From positions 186,001 through 250,000 of the forward strand of contig NZ_JAAGVZ010000005.1 of the NCBI RefSeq assembly GCF_010882125.1: 64,000 nucleotides of DNA. The letters are read 5' to 3'. Shown here one piece after another: positions 55,476 through 64,000 of the stretch. Below the pieces are notes generated by a model that saw only the letters and a list, made by a program, of their open reading frames with translations, did no database searches and was not told where the DNA came from. A program made the position numbers and the translations under genes. Each line of letters begins with the position of its first letter. Position 1 is the first letter of the stretch. This DNA is from Peribacillus alkalitolerans. Its GTDB lineage: Bacteria > Bacillota > Bacilli > Bacillales > DSM-1321.

Positions 55476-56255
55476 TTAGGCTAATCCTCCACCATCAACA
55501 ATAAGTTCTGTTCCTGTGATCCACGATGATAAGTCACTTGCTAGAAATAACACTCCTTTGGCAATATCTCTTGGTGTTCCGATTCTTGATAAAGGTCTAC
55601 CAACAGCCGATGAAGCTAAAAAAACATCCACTTTCCGATTTAATTGCTTCGCTTCATCCCTTAACAAAGGGGTATCCGTATCACCCGGGCAAATGCAGTT
55701 TACTCGGATATTTTCTGGGCCATGATCAATAGCCATTGCCTTCGTTAAATTGACCACTCCTGCCTTCGCAGCACAATAGGCTGCTGCTTGGTCTCCTCCT
55801 TTAATTCCCCAACCTGATCCTGTATTGATGATACTTCCGCCTCCTCCACTAGCCATTAGTGGAATTAAATATTTTGATAACAAATAAACCCCTTTTAATG
55901 AGACGTCAACGACCAGATCCCATTCAGTCTCTTCTAAATCAACTACTGTTTTTCGTTTTATGACACCTGCATTATTAAAAAGAACGTTCACAGTATCAAA
56001 ATGTTCTTCAATAAATTGTTTAACAGCTATACAATCGTTGGCATTCGTCACATCACACCGTAAAAACTCCGCCATATATCCATCCTTTTTCAAATCAACT
56101 GCAGCTTTATACCCGTTTTCTTCATTAATATCTAGTAAAAGAACCTTTGCCCCTACTTCTCCTAGAAGCGCAGCTGTGGCAAATCCGATTCCTGAAGCAC
56201 CTCCGGTTACAACACAAACTTGATCCTTCAATTGGAAATAGTCTTGTTTTAGCAT
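55476..56255 (-). CDS. Short-chain dehydrogenase/reductase (SDR, classical)
   Basis: 259 residues. NAD(P) site TGGASGIGFATA, D of LLLDINEENG (suggests NAD preference), FNNAGVIKR, catalytic Ser in NTGSGWG and YCAAKAG (Tyr/Lys), C-terminal GTELIVDGGGLA. The start is ATG 56255 with AGGAGG 7 bases before it; the longer frame lacks one. Likely oxidises a hydroxyl of a sugar-derived intermediate for the PLP pair; substrate unknown. Confidence 0.88.
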   Translation of the reverse strand: MLKQDYFQLKDQVCVVTGGASGIGFATAALLGEVGAKVLLLDINEENGYKAAVDLKKDGYMAEFLRCDVTNANDCIAVKQFIEEHFDTVNVLFNNAGVIKRKTVVDLEETEWDLVVDVSLKGVYLLSKYLIPLMASGGGGSIINTGSGWGIKGGDQAAAYCAAKAGVVNLTKAMAIDHGPENIRVNCICPGDTDTPLLRDEAKQLNRKVDVFLASSAVGRPLSRIGTPRDIAKGVLFLASDLSSWITGTELIVDGGGLA

Positions 56256-56346
56256 TATAAACCTCCTAACATTCTCATTTAGATTAATGAAGAAAGTAAT
56301 GAGCGTTTTAGAAATTAACAAAATGAATCCCGCCTTTGGGAATATG

Positions 56347-56450
56347 CTATAAGTCTTCTAAACGCTTCAACCAATTAGCAATAGGCTCAAGCTCTTCCTT
56401 TAAACGACCTGGGAGAACTGCAAGCCCATGACTGCTATTAAGCCATTAAA
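56347..56450 (-). pseudogene. galT: galT (class II) remnant with frameshift
   Basis: Minus-strand frame reads FNGLIAVMGL, then after one missing base, AVLPGRLKEELEPIANWLKR and LEDL-stop. The stretch MGLAVLPGRLKEEL is characteristic of class II GalT (UDP-glucose-hexose-1-phosphate uridylyltransferase) of Firmicutes, normally well inside a protein of about 500 residues. Only about 34 codons survive, out of frame with each other, between the SDR and GH genes. Inferred relic of a galactose operon. Confidence 0.55.
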
Positions 56451-56534
56451 CTATTTTTTGATATGATGAACTCTTCATGGGTGTAGGACCGATGAAATAA
56501 TAAGGAAATTGACTCGTTAATGCCAAAAGGCACC

Positions 56535-58232
56535 CTATAACTCATGCGCTAGAATTAGAAAAACACTAGATGTCCAAGTAAATGCGGGATCACGAAGGCC
56601 TTCCCCTGATACAGCGTTAAAATTTTCAGCCATCCCCGACTGGTTTGCCATTGTACAGAAATTTTCTGCTGTTTTCTTTGCTAGATCGATTTCTCCTATC
56701 GCCTTTAACCCTTCAATTAATAGCATTGTAGATGGAGCCCAAATAGGGCCACGCCAATAGCCATCTTGTCGATAATAAGGACTTGCCAAACTTTCAGTCG
56801 CAAATCCATGATCTGTTTCGAATTGATTTTGATGGAGCAAACGATGTAACAACACATCTTTTTGCATTTTGGATAATCGATCTCCTAAAATGAACGGTAT
56901 AAACAAAATTAGACTTTGAGATGAAATCGGCTTGTGGGAGCCAGATAAGCAAGCTTGAAATCCATCTTCAGTCCAAAAGTGCTCCATCATTTTGTTTAAA
57001 GTTTCATCTGCTCTTTTCTTCCAGGCTTTTTCTTCATTTGTTTTACCAAGACGCTTTGCAATTGTTGCTAGCACATCCATTTGAATAATTAAAAAGGTTG
57101 CTAAATCTGGTGTTTCGACCGGAATTCCCTCTGAAAATACAGTGCTATTATCCCAACCGCTATCATTGCCATGATTATATTGTGGTATTCCATCATGATC
57201 ATCATCCCTGTGGATATACCACCAATTCGTCCATTTAACCAATGGGTCGTAAATTTCACTTAATTTTTCATTTGTAATGTAAGGGGAACGTTCCATCATC
57301 CATTTCAATGTCCATCCATGAATGGGAGGCTTACAGCAATTCCACAAGGAGGATTGATCATTAAGAAAATCTGGTAATGCGCCACTTTCATCCTGTGAGT
57401 CAAAAAAGATGCAGTACTGGTCCCAGGCTAATTCCGGCTGTTCCTTCATTAAAGCCATCGCATTAAAACAGTGATCCCAGCTCCATATATTGGTCATCCA
57501 ATTTTTGGACATAAACATAGCTGGACGGGTTAAGAGTCCTTCAGCTTTTACAACACAAGACCATGTAATATATGAAGCCATTTCCCATCCGCTTCTATAT
57601 TGGTCAGGTACCTTTAGCGTTTTCTCTTTCCAGCATGTAAATTCGTCCTCTACCCTTTTTACAGATTCTATAAAGCTCAGTTCTAGGCTCGTATCTTTTT
57701 CAAAGATAATTTGATAGTCTGAAATGGCCGTTTCAAAGGTTTGATCCGAGCCATTAGGACGACATATAATGTGTATAAATTTACTTTTATCCACTTCAAA
57801 AGGAGCTCGAACATCAACGTTTCCCTCGATTGGGATAATCCGAAAACGCCGCTTTTGTTTAAAGCTATTAATCTCCCAAGATTGGTCAGGGCAAGCCAAT
57901 GCATAATCATATGAACCAGTAAGTGCCGTTAATTGAAGACTGAGGCCGTTCCCCTTGATTCTTATCGTACTCTCCGAGCTAAAGCAGCATTCTAATGTCC
58001 CTTTGTTTCCGATAAGTCTTAGTAGGTGCGGGGAAAATTCCACCTCATAATCTTGTAAAACTAATTCCTCTTCCACTAAATTGATTTTAAAAATAGCACC
58101 GCTTTTTTCATCCCCGCCTCGAATCATCCGTATATATAATGCATTTTGATCATAGTCGCCAAAATAAATCGGGGATATGACTAGAAAAGATCCATATCGG
58201 CTAAAAGGAATTTTCATATCCTCTATTTTCAC
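56535..58232 (-). CDS. GH63/MGH-like alpha-glycosidase
   Basis: 565 residues. An N-terminal beta domain (about 1-200) and an (alpha/alpha)6 barrel (about 205-565) of the GH63/GH37-like group (mannosylglycerate hydrolase-like). Motifs: IWSWDHCFNAMAL (249-261), NHGNDSGWDNST (353-364, D357 as candidate general acid), YWRGPIWAPSTMLL, and AENFNAVSGEGL (E536 as candidate base). No signal peptide, so it acts on an imported oligosaccharide. GTG 58232 follows AAGGAGGAGC. Third to follow the permease genes in the operon. Confidence 0.82.
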   Translation of the reverse strand: MKIEDMKIPFSRYGSFLVISPIYFGDYDQNALYIRMIRGGDEKSGAIFKINLVEEELVLQDYEVEFSPHLLRLIGNKGTLECCFSSESTIRIKGNGLSLQLTALTGSYDYALACPDQSWEINSFKQKRRFRIIPIEGNVDVRAPFEVDKSKFIHIICRPNGSDQTFETAISDYQIIFEKDTSLELSFIESVKRVEDEFTCWKEKTLKVPDQYRSGWEMASYITWSCVVKAEGLLTRPAMFMSKNWMTNIWSWDHCFNAMALMKEQPELAWDQYCIFFDSQDESGALPDFLNDQSSLWNCCKPPIHGWTLKWMMERSPYITNEKLSEIYDPLVKWTNWWYIHRDDDHDGIPQYNHGNDSGWDNSTVFSEGIPVETPDLATFLIIQMDVLATIAKRLGKTNEEKAWKKRADETLNKMMEHFWTEDGFQACLSGSHKPISSQSLILFIPFILGDRLSKMQKDVLLHRLLHQNQFETDHGFATESLASPYYRQDGYWRGPIWAPSTMLLIEGLKAIGEIDLAKKTAENFCTMANQSGMAENFNAVSGEGLRDPAFTWTSSVFLILAHEL

Positions 58233-58285
58233 CTAAAGCTCCTCCTTAAAGGCAGAATGGATGAACCGAAATTCATCCACCATGA

Positions 58286-59113
58286 TTATTTGAGACCACT
58301 TGAAGATACGCCATTAACGATATATTTTTGTGCGAAGAAAAATAAAAGCAGAGGCGGTATGCTAATTAAGAAAGTAACTGCCATGATTCCTTCCATGTCT
58401 ACATCAAACATTCCTTTAAATTGGGCTAATCCTAAAGTCAACGTATATTTGCTTTGATCATTTAAAAAGATTAGTGGACCTAAGTAATCATTCCAGCTCG
58501 ATAAAAAGTTAAACACAGCGATTAAGACAATAATGGGCCACATTAATGGTAGATGGATACGATAATAAATTTGAAAAGCATTTGCTCCATCCATTCTTGC
58601 AGCCTCATCCAGCTCTTTTGGAATGGACATGATAAACTGTCTTAATAAAAATATGTAGAATGCCGATCCGAACCAGGATGGTACAATAAGTGGCTTTAAT
58701 GTATTAATCCAACCAAGGAAATTAAACTCCATATATAAAGGAATCATCGTCACTTCCCAAGGAATCATCATTGTTGCCAAAAGAACGATAAATAAAAAAT
58801 CTCTTCCTTTAAACGTAAACCGTGCAAATCCATATGCAACTAAAGTAGAGGAAATAATCTGCCCCAATGTGGTCAAAATCGTCACAATCACACTATTTAC
58901 TAAAAATAGGTTAAAGGGCTGGCTATTCCATGCTTTTGCAAAGTTTTCAAAATGCCACGATGACGGAAGCCATTTAGGTGGAAAAAGATATAATTCATCA
59001 GGTGACTTTAATGAAGTCGTAACCATCCAAAGGAATGGAGCTAAGAATAATAAAGATAAAAAAATCAATAATACGTAAATAGATCCATTACTAAGTCTGC
59101 TTTTCAATCTCAT
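58286..59113 (-). CDS. Sugar ABC transporter permease (MalG-type, CUT1)
   Basis: 275 residues with six membrane helices. The EAA loop EAARMDGANAFQIYYRIHLP (about residue 178), typical of CUT1 carbohydrate importers, contacts the ATPase. Partner of the upstream MalF-type permease. No ATPase gene is in the island; a shared MsmX-type ATPase elsewhere is expected. Confidence 0.93.
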   Translation of the reverse strand: MRLKSRLSNGSIYVLLIFLSLLFLAPFLWMVTTSLKSPDELYLFPPKWLPSSWHFENFAKAWNSQPFNLFLVNSVIVTILTTLGQIISSTLVAYGFARFTFKGRDFLFIVLLATMMIPWEVTMIPLYMEFNFLGWINTLKPLIVPSWFGSAFYIFLLRQFIMSIPKELDEAARMDGANAFQIYYRIHLPLMWPIIVLIAVFNFLSSWNDYLGPLIFLNDQSKYTLTLGLAQFKGMFDVDMEGIMAVTFLISIPPLLLFFFAQKYIVNGVSSSGLK

Positions 59114-59127
59114 CCCAGCACCCTCCT

Positions 59128-60075
59128 TTAAGAATGTTCATTTTTTACTTCATTTTCGTAATACACCCATGCAGATGAAGATCTAAACACAAGTAATGTT
59201 AAAAATAGTACGATTAAAAACATAATCCAAGCATTAGCAGAGGAATAACCCATTTTAAAATACTTAAAAGCATTTTCGTACACATACATCGCATAAAAGT
59301 AAGTAGATTGAAGTGGACCTCCACCTGTTAGCACTAAAGCTAAGGTCAATTGCTGAAAAGCACTAATAATGGTTGTGATTAAATTAAATAAAAGTGTAGG
59401 TGTTAAAAGTGGTAATGTAATTTTAAAAAAAGAATAAATCTTTCCTGCTCCGTCTATTTCCGCTGCTTCATATAAATCTTGTGGGATATTTTTCAATCCG
59501 GCTAAGAAGATGAGCATCATAGTTCCTTGCCCCCACAGACTGGCAAGCACCATAGCAATCAAAGCCCACCCTTGTTGATTTAGCCAATCTGGGCCCTCAA
59601 TTCCCACTAATGACAGTAAATAATTCAAAATACCATACTCTCCGTTATAGACCCAGCCCCAAATCATCGCTAAAGCCACTCCAGAAATGACCGATGGAAC
59701 ATAGAAGAAGGTTCTGAATATAGAGCTTCCTTTTAATTTTTTATTTAAAAGAATGGCAAGAAAGAGGGACAAAATAATATTGAGTGGTACAAATAGTAAG
59801 GCAAATTTTACTGTTACCCAAAGTGAATGCCAAAATAACGGATCATCCGTAAACATAACGATATAGTTTTCAAACCCGATAAACTTTTTTTCTCCTACAA
59901 TGGGCCATTCAAAAAAGCTAATCACAAGTGAAAACAATAAAGGTCCTAAGGTAAATAGTAAAAACCCGACAATCCAGGGTGATATGAAAAAATAAGGGGC
60001 AAGCTTGCCCCACTGCTTTTTCTTTTTAACCTGTATAGAGGGATTTACTGAATGGAAACTAGTACTGGGCTTCAT
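59128..60075 (-). CDS. Sugar ABC transporter permease (MalF-type, CUT1)
   Basis: 315 residues, N-terminal basic cytoplasmic segment (about 1-22) then six helices. EAA loop EAAEIDGAGKIYSFFKITLP near residue 213. 14 bases before its partner permease, 20 after the binding protein. Confidence 0.93.
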   Translation of the reverse strand: MKPSTSFHSVNPSIQVKKKKQWGKLAPYFFISPWIVGFLLFTLGPLLFSLVISFFEWPIVGEKKFIGFENYIVMFTDDPLFWHSLWVTVKFALLFVPLNIILSLFLAILLNKKLKGSSIFRTFFYVPSVISGVALAMIWGWVYNGEYGILNYLLSLVGIEGPDWLNQQGWALIAMVLASLWGQGTMMLIFLAGLKNIPQDLYEAAEIDGAGKIYSFFKITLPLLTPTLLFNLITTIISAFQQLTLALVLTGGGPLQSTYFYAMYVYENAFKYFKMGYSSANAWIMFLIVLFLTLLVFRSSSAWVYYENEVKNEHS

Positions 60076-60095
60076 TGGAATCCTCCTATAGCAGC

Positions 60096-61352
60096 TTATT
60101 CTTTTACATATTTGTCTGAATCCTTCACTGCTTTATTTAATAATTCTTCAGCATCCTGTCCAAGCATGACAGCATTAATTGCAGCTGAAAGATTGCGATT
60201 GATCTCATTCCAATTCGAGTTTAATAGGAATGCAGGTGTATTCGTGGAGTTTTCAAGCATGGTATAGAAAGGCTTATAAATTTCATCTTCAGTAATCTTT
60301 GTCTCTTCAACGACACTTTTTCGAACCGGAAGATCAGCTTTTCTCATTTTGATTGCTTGATCAGATGAATAAAATTTTACAAATTCCCAAGCTAAATCCT
60401 TTTGTTTAGAATCCTTAGCGATAGAAACAGCGGATGATGCAATGAGTCCTTTCACAGGTTTAGACCCAAACGCAGGGATAGTAGCAGTACCTACATCAAT
60501 TCCAGCTTCTTTAAAGCCTTCCAATGGCCAAATACCACTAATATACATTCCAAGCTTGCCTGATTTAAAAATATCGCTTCCACTCTGTTGATTTTTGCCT
60601 CCAACTAGTACAGCCATTCCATCCTTCACCATATCTCCGTACATTTGCACTGCATCAATCGTCTCAGGACTGTTCATATATCCATCGATTTGTTTTCCAT
60701 CTTCACTAACAAAGCTTCCACCATTACTCCATATCAAGCCTTGTAAATCATACGTATCTGGCTCAGAAGCTACACCGAATCCGTATTGCTTTTTGCTTTT
60801 ATCTGTTAATGTTTTAGCAATCTTTGTAAAATCGTCCCATGTCCACTCACTGGTTGGATAAGGAATTTGATATTGATCGAATAACTTCTTATTATAATAA
60901 ACAACCATGGTTGTAAAACCAGCTGGCATGCCATATAAATCATCATTAACACTGGAGTAATTAAATAGGCCTTCGTAAAAATCATCCATTTTGATTTCTT
61001 CGTCATTTTCCACATATTTTCCAAGTGGTTCTAATGACTGATAATAAGTTGAGAAATCCCACATATACATTACATCTGGAGGATTTTTGGCCCCAAACGA
61101 AGCTGCAAGTTTTTGATCAAATCCATCTCCATATGCTTCTACCTGAACTTTCACATCAGGGTTTGCCTTTTCAAACTCCTTAGCAATGTCTTGTTGAATC
61201 TTCAATGTATCTCCCGAATCCCAAGTGGCAAACCGAAGTACCTTCTTGCCATCTTTTTTATCATTTTCACTTGAAGCATCCTCTGAGCTACATGCTGAAA
61301 CTAGTAGTAAAACAAATACCATCCATATAAGCCACCACTTATTTCTTTTCAT
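60096..61352 (-). CDS. Sugar ABC transporter substrate-binding lipoprotein
   Basis: 418 residues, bacterial extracellular solute-binding protein family 1. Lipobox LLVSAC with lipidated C21, then a Ser/Glu-rich linker and the two-lobed fold (KVLRFATWDSGDTL, YYNKKLFDQYQIPYP). It binds an oligosaccharide and delivers it to the two permeases. First gene of the operon, preceded by a hairpin. Confidence 0.93.
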   Translation of the reverse strand: MKRNKWWLIWMVFVLLLVSACSSEDASSENDKKDGKKVLRFATWDSGDTLKIQQDIAKEFEKANPDVKVQVEAYGDGFDQKLAASFGAKNPPDVMYMWDFSTYYQSLEPLGKYVENDEEIKMDDFYEGLFNYSSVNDDLYGMPAGFTTMVVYYNKKLFDQYQIPYPTSEWTWDDFTKIAKTLTDKSKKQYGFGVASEPDTYDLQGLIWSNGGSFVSEDGKQIDGYMNSPETIDAVQMYGDMVKDGMAVLVGGKNQQSGSDIFKSGKLGMYISGIWPLEGFKEAGIDVGTATIPAFGSKPVKGLIASSAVSIAKDSKQKDLAWEFVKFYSSDQAIKMRKADLPVRKSVVEETKITEDEIYKPFYTMLENSTNTPAFLLNSNWNEINRNLSAAINAVMLGQDAEELLNKAVKDSDKYVKE

Positions 61353-61389
61353 CCGACCTCTTCCCCCTTTTTAAAAAAACTAAATTTTC

Positions 61390-61432
61390 AAAAAAATTAA
61401 CCGCTTTCATTATATCTCGAATGAAAGCGGTT
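61390..61432 (-). terminator. Terminator between the response regulator and the binding-protein gene
   Basis: AACCGCTTTCATT / AATGAAAGCGGTT, 13 perfect pairs, 8-base loop, minus-strand continuation AATTTTTTTG. Each arm contains TGAAAGCG, a catabolite-response-element (cre) half-like sequence, so a second role as CcpA site is possible. Confidence 0.85.
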
Positions 61433-61478
61433 AAAAACTTCTATATGTTTGATTTAAAGTGTACTTTTATCTTACTTT

Positions 61479-62255
61479 TTAATGATTCTTGTCAATTTGT
61501 TTGCTTAAGGTGTACTTTTGTTTGGATCGATATTTAGAAGGGGGAGAGCCTGTGCATTTTTTATACCATTTACTAAAGTATTTTGCGTCTTGAATTCCAA
61601 CTCTTTCTCCAATCTCTTGGATTGTTAAAGCAGTCGATTTTAATAATTGCTCAGATAATTCAATTCGCTTTTCTTCTATAAAAGCATGGATGCTGATACC
61701 TGTTTTCTTTTTAAACATTGTACTTAAATGACTTCGACTAACACCAACGAAATCTGCAATTCCGTTCACAGAAATTGGCTCGGATAAATGGGTGACAATA
61801 TATTCCTTAACAGTGATAATAACTTTTGGATAATCTTGATTATCCTCTTCTTTTTCAGGATTTTTTACCTGAATTTCATTTTTAAAAGTAGATAAAAAAT
61901 GATCCATTTCTTCATCTTCGAAGGTTGTCTTTAAAAGATATCCAGATGCTCCAATCTTCAAGCCTTCTTGGGCGTACTCAAAGTCTTTATGGCAGCTTAA
62001 AAGTAAAATTTTTGTTTGTGGATGGTTCTCCTTTATTTTCCTTGCAAGATCAAGTCCATTTTCCTCCGGCATTACGATATCAGTGATTACGATTTCCGGT
62101 TGGTGTTTAATAAATTCTTCCCAAGCTCGTTTTCCATTCGGAGCATCGGCAATCACTTTCATTCCATACTTATTCCAATTTACAGTTGCCATTAAGCCTT
62201 TACGGACGATGGTTTCATCATCAACGATTAATACTTTGATACTTGGTGCTTTCAT
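61479..62255 (-). CDS. AraC-type response regulator (YesN-like)
   Basis: 258 residues. Receiver domain (about 5-120; phospho-acceptor D59 in IVITDIVMP) and C-terminal AraC helix-turn-helix pair (about 160-258: GVSRSHLSTMFKKKTG, VGIQDAKYFSKWYKK). Likely activates the transporter and glycosidase genes. The start at 62255 (MKAPSIKVLIVDDE) with AGGTGGG before it is preferred over a frame 20 codons longer. Overlaps the kinase gene by 35 bases. Confidence 0.92.
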   Translation of the reverse strand: MKAPSIKVLIVDDETIVRKGLMATVNWNKYGMKVIADAPNGKRAWEEFIKHQPEIVITDIVMPEENGLDLARKIKENHPQTKILLLSCHKDFEYAQEGLKIGASGYLLKTTFEDEEMDHFLSTFKNEIQVKNPEKEEDNQDYPKVIITVKEYIVTHLSEPISVNGIADFVGVSRSHLSTMFKKKTGISIHAFIEEKRIELSEQLLKSTALTIQEIGERVGIQDAKYFSKWYKKCTGSPPSKYRSKQKYTLSKQIDKNH

Positions 62256-63951
62256 CACATTTATCCACCCACCTTTTTGGCCAATAAATTGAAAATATCG
62301 TACCTTGTCCTTCAATGGAGTTTGTCATGATTCGATGGTTCTTCCCAAAATGTATGTAAAACTTCTGCTGTATATTGTACAGCCCAATTCCTCTAACATT
62401 GGAATGGTTTGTAGGAATGGAAAACAAAGTGTCTACCTTTTGCAGTGACATGCCTTTTCCATTGTCCTTTAAAATAAGTTCAAAGTAGTCTTCTTTTTCA
62501 TTTACTTCAATGTGAATATCACCTTTTCCATCTTCAAAAGCATGAAAAAATATATTCTCTAACATCGGTTGAATAGTCATTCTCGGAATTAATGCTTGTT
62601 CAAGCTTTTTGTCCATTTGGATTTGAAACGTAAAATTAGGTCCGTATCGAAGCTCTTGAATGACTAAAAAATGCTGAATCGCTTCCAGTTCCTCTTTAAG
62701 AGAAATCAATCCAATAGTGAAATTTAAATTCCCTTGAAGAACCTTCGTTAGATGAAACAACATCTTACTAATTTCTTGATTGCCATCTAAACGTGCCTTC
62801 CACTGAATGGAGTTAAGAGTATTAAATAATAAATGAGGATTAATTTGATAATGAACCGCTTTTAATTCTGCTTCTCGCTTCATTTCCTCGGTTTCCTTAA
62901 TTTCCTCCATCAATTGCTTAATTCTATATACCATTCTATTAAAATGATGACTCAGCTTTCCAATTTCATCTTTCGTTTGTATAGGTACTTTCATATCAAA
63001 TATCCCATTGCTAACTTCTTCCATTGCAAGCTTTAGTTTCAATATTTTACTAGTGAATTGTTTTGAAAATAAAAAAGATAAAACCATAGCTAAAAAAACA
63101 GCAATAACCATTCCGACTGTAACGACCTTTAATATCACTCTAGTTGACTTATAAAATTCTCCATTAGGGATTCTAAATTGAATCGTCCAATTATTTGTTT
63201 TGGTAGACTCCGTCCAAACAATATCATTTTCTAAATCTTTATCGTTACTACGCGTACGATACAAATATTCCCCTGACTCATTATAAATTGAAATACGAGA
63301 ATTTAAGTCATCTTCCAAAACCTTAATCATTTTAAATAAATCATCGACATCCGTTTCAATTAAGATAAAGCTATTTTTTAAAACGCCATATGAAACATTA
63401 AGCGGAACAACTAGTCCAATGACATTGTTTGGATTATTATATTTGTAGTGCTTTGGAGTATAGATTCCAATTTCGGTTTTCTTCTTTTGTTTTGCTTTTT
63501 TATAAATCCCTAGCTTTCGAATTTCCTCCATATTCAAATTTCTATCGCCGTAATAATATCCTGATTCTGTAAACAAATAGATTCCTTTTATGTCTACTTT
63601 TTGATGTGTTTGAATCAATCTCTCCAAATTTATTTCTTCCTTAAAATCAGAGTACGTTTTAGGTTGCTGGTCACTTAATTCGATGGAGGATTGGTCTGTT
63701 ATATATTGCTCTATAGATGCCACACTAAAATACATATCTCCGATAATACGATCTAGTTCCTTTTGAATCTTTTCACCTGCAAATTGATTATAATTTCTTA
63801 ACTGTTCTTTCACTACCTTTGATGATTGGTAATAAGAGATTAGTCCTAATGTCAACAAAGGAATCATCGCAACAAACAAAAACATTATCAATAATTTTTT
63901 TTGTGTATTTATGTGTAAAATATAAGTTAAATAATCCCTTATTTTTTTCAT
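62221..63951 (-). CDS. Sensor histidine kinase (YesM-like)
   Basis: 576 residues. Membrane helix (about 18-38), extracytoplasmic dCache-like sensor (about 40-285), second membrane helix (about 290-310), HAMP (about 310-365), His_kinase family domain with phospho-acceptor His near 367 (HYQINPHLLFNTLNS), and a C-terminal ATP-binding domain (NGKGMSLQ, RGIGLYNIQQKF). Typical of Bacillus carbohydrate two-component systems. The start at 63951 is preceded by AAAGGG. First gene of the pair. The final 49 bases of the window are upstream of it with no further gene. Confidence 0.92.
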   Translation of the reverse strand: MKKIRDYLTYILHINTQKKLLIMFLFVAMIPLLTLGLISYYQSSKVVKEQLRNYNQFAGEKIQKELDRIIGDMYFSVASIEQYITDQSSIELSDQQPKTYSDFKEEINLERLIQTHQKVDIKGIYLFTESGYYYGDRNLNMEEIRKLGIYKKAKQKKKTEIGIYTPKHYKYNNPNNVIGLVVPLNVSYGVLKNSFILIETDVDDLFKMIKVLEDDLNSRISIYNESGEYLYRTRSNDKDLENDIVWTESTKTNNWTIQFRIPNGEFYKSTRVILKVVTVGMVIAVFLAMVLSFLFSKQFTSKILKLKLAMEEVSNGIFDMKVPIQTKDEIGKLSHHFNRMVYRIKQLMEEIKETEEMKREAELKAVHYQINPHLLFNTLNSIQWKARLDGNQEISKMLFHLTKVLQGNLNFTIGLISLKEELEAIQHFLVIQELRYGPNFTFQIQMDKKLEQALIPRMTIQPMLENIFFHAFEDGKGDIHIEVNEKEDYFELILKDNGKGMSLQKVDTLFSIPTNHSNVRGIGLYNIQQKFYIHFGKNHRIMTNSIEGQGTIFSIYWPKRWVDKCDESTKYQSINR

Positions 63952-64000
63952 TTTAAACGACCCTTTGTTAAAAGAATTGGAAATAGTTATTGAACATTAA

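Overview
This is a 64-kb, AT-rich, gene-dense chromosomal window from an endospore-forming member of the Bacillaceae (Bacillus sensu lato). That reading rests on the sporulation genes (spoVAA/AB/AEA/AF, spoIIAA-AB-sigF, spoIIM, spmAB, dacB, dacF, mciZ, a YjcZ-like peptide), strong GGAGG ribosome sites, frequent TTG/GTG starts, and gene order largely matching the B. subtilis res-to-yqk region. No rRNA, tRNA, CRISPR array or prophage was seen. Most genes lie on the minus strand.

Layout. 1-6.3 kb: resE (cut by the window edge), resD, resC, resB, resA and rluB, for cytochrome c maturation and redox signalling. 6.9-12.1 kb: spmB, spmA, dacB, ypuI, an unknown gene, scpB and scpA, for spore core dehydration, spore cortex and chromosome condensation. 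12.2-16.2 kb: a YjcZ-like peptide, ypuF, ribT without its riboflavin operon, a tiny membrane protein, ypuA and lysA. 16.3-24.0 kb: a shortened spoVA operon, the purine permease pbuO, and dacF-spoIIAA-spoIIAB-sigF. 24.2-29.5 kb: a VOC protein, drm-punA-pdp (nucleoside salvage), xerD and yqzK. 29.8-37.4 kb: fur, spoIIM, nudF, mciZ, yqkF, yqkE, yqkD, yqkB, a CDGSH protein, and the Y-family polymerase pair yqjW-yqjX. 37.8-48.8 kb: a LytE-like cell-wall hydrolase behind a WalR box, DUF445 and DoxX proteins, a DUF3311/sodium-symporter pair, a large secreted S8 protease, and a peptide-sensor-type (RRNPP-like) regulator.

48.9-64 kb is an accessory carbohydrate island: sensor kinase and AraC-type regulator (YesM/YesN type), then solute-binding protein and two permeases (no ATPase), a GH63-like glycosidase, an SDR dehydrogenase, a divergent pair related to the two subunits of the glycine cleavage P-protein, and LacZ. 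The P-protein-like pair keeps the PLP lysine, but the conserved substrate-facing loops are changed and no H- or T-protein gene accompanies it. This is the best candidate for an undescribed pathway in the window. A frameshifted galT remnant between two island genes suggests that a galactose operon once stood here.

Other points of note: spoVAC, spoVAD and spoVAEB are missing from the spoVA operon. A MITE-like repeat occurs four times, and one copy is flanked by a 6-bp direct repeat. A roughly 20-bp phased degenerate tandem repeat lies before yqkD. Several very small membrane-peptide genes are present. Recognisable control sites include boxes resembling those for Fur, PerR, LexA, WalR, PurR and Spo0A, and promoters resembling sigma-E, G, H, K and ECF types.
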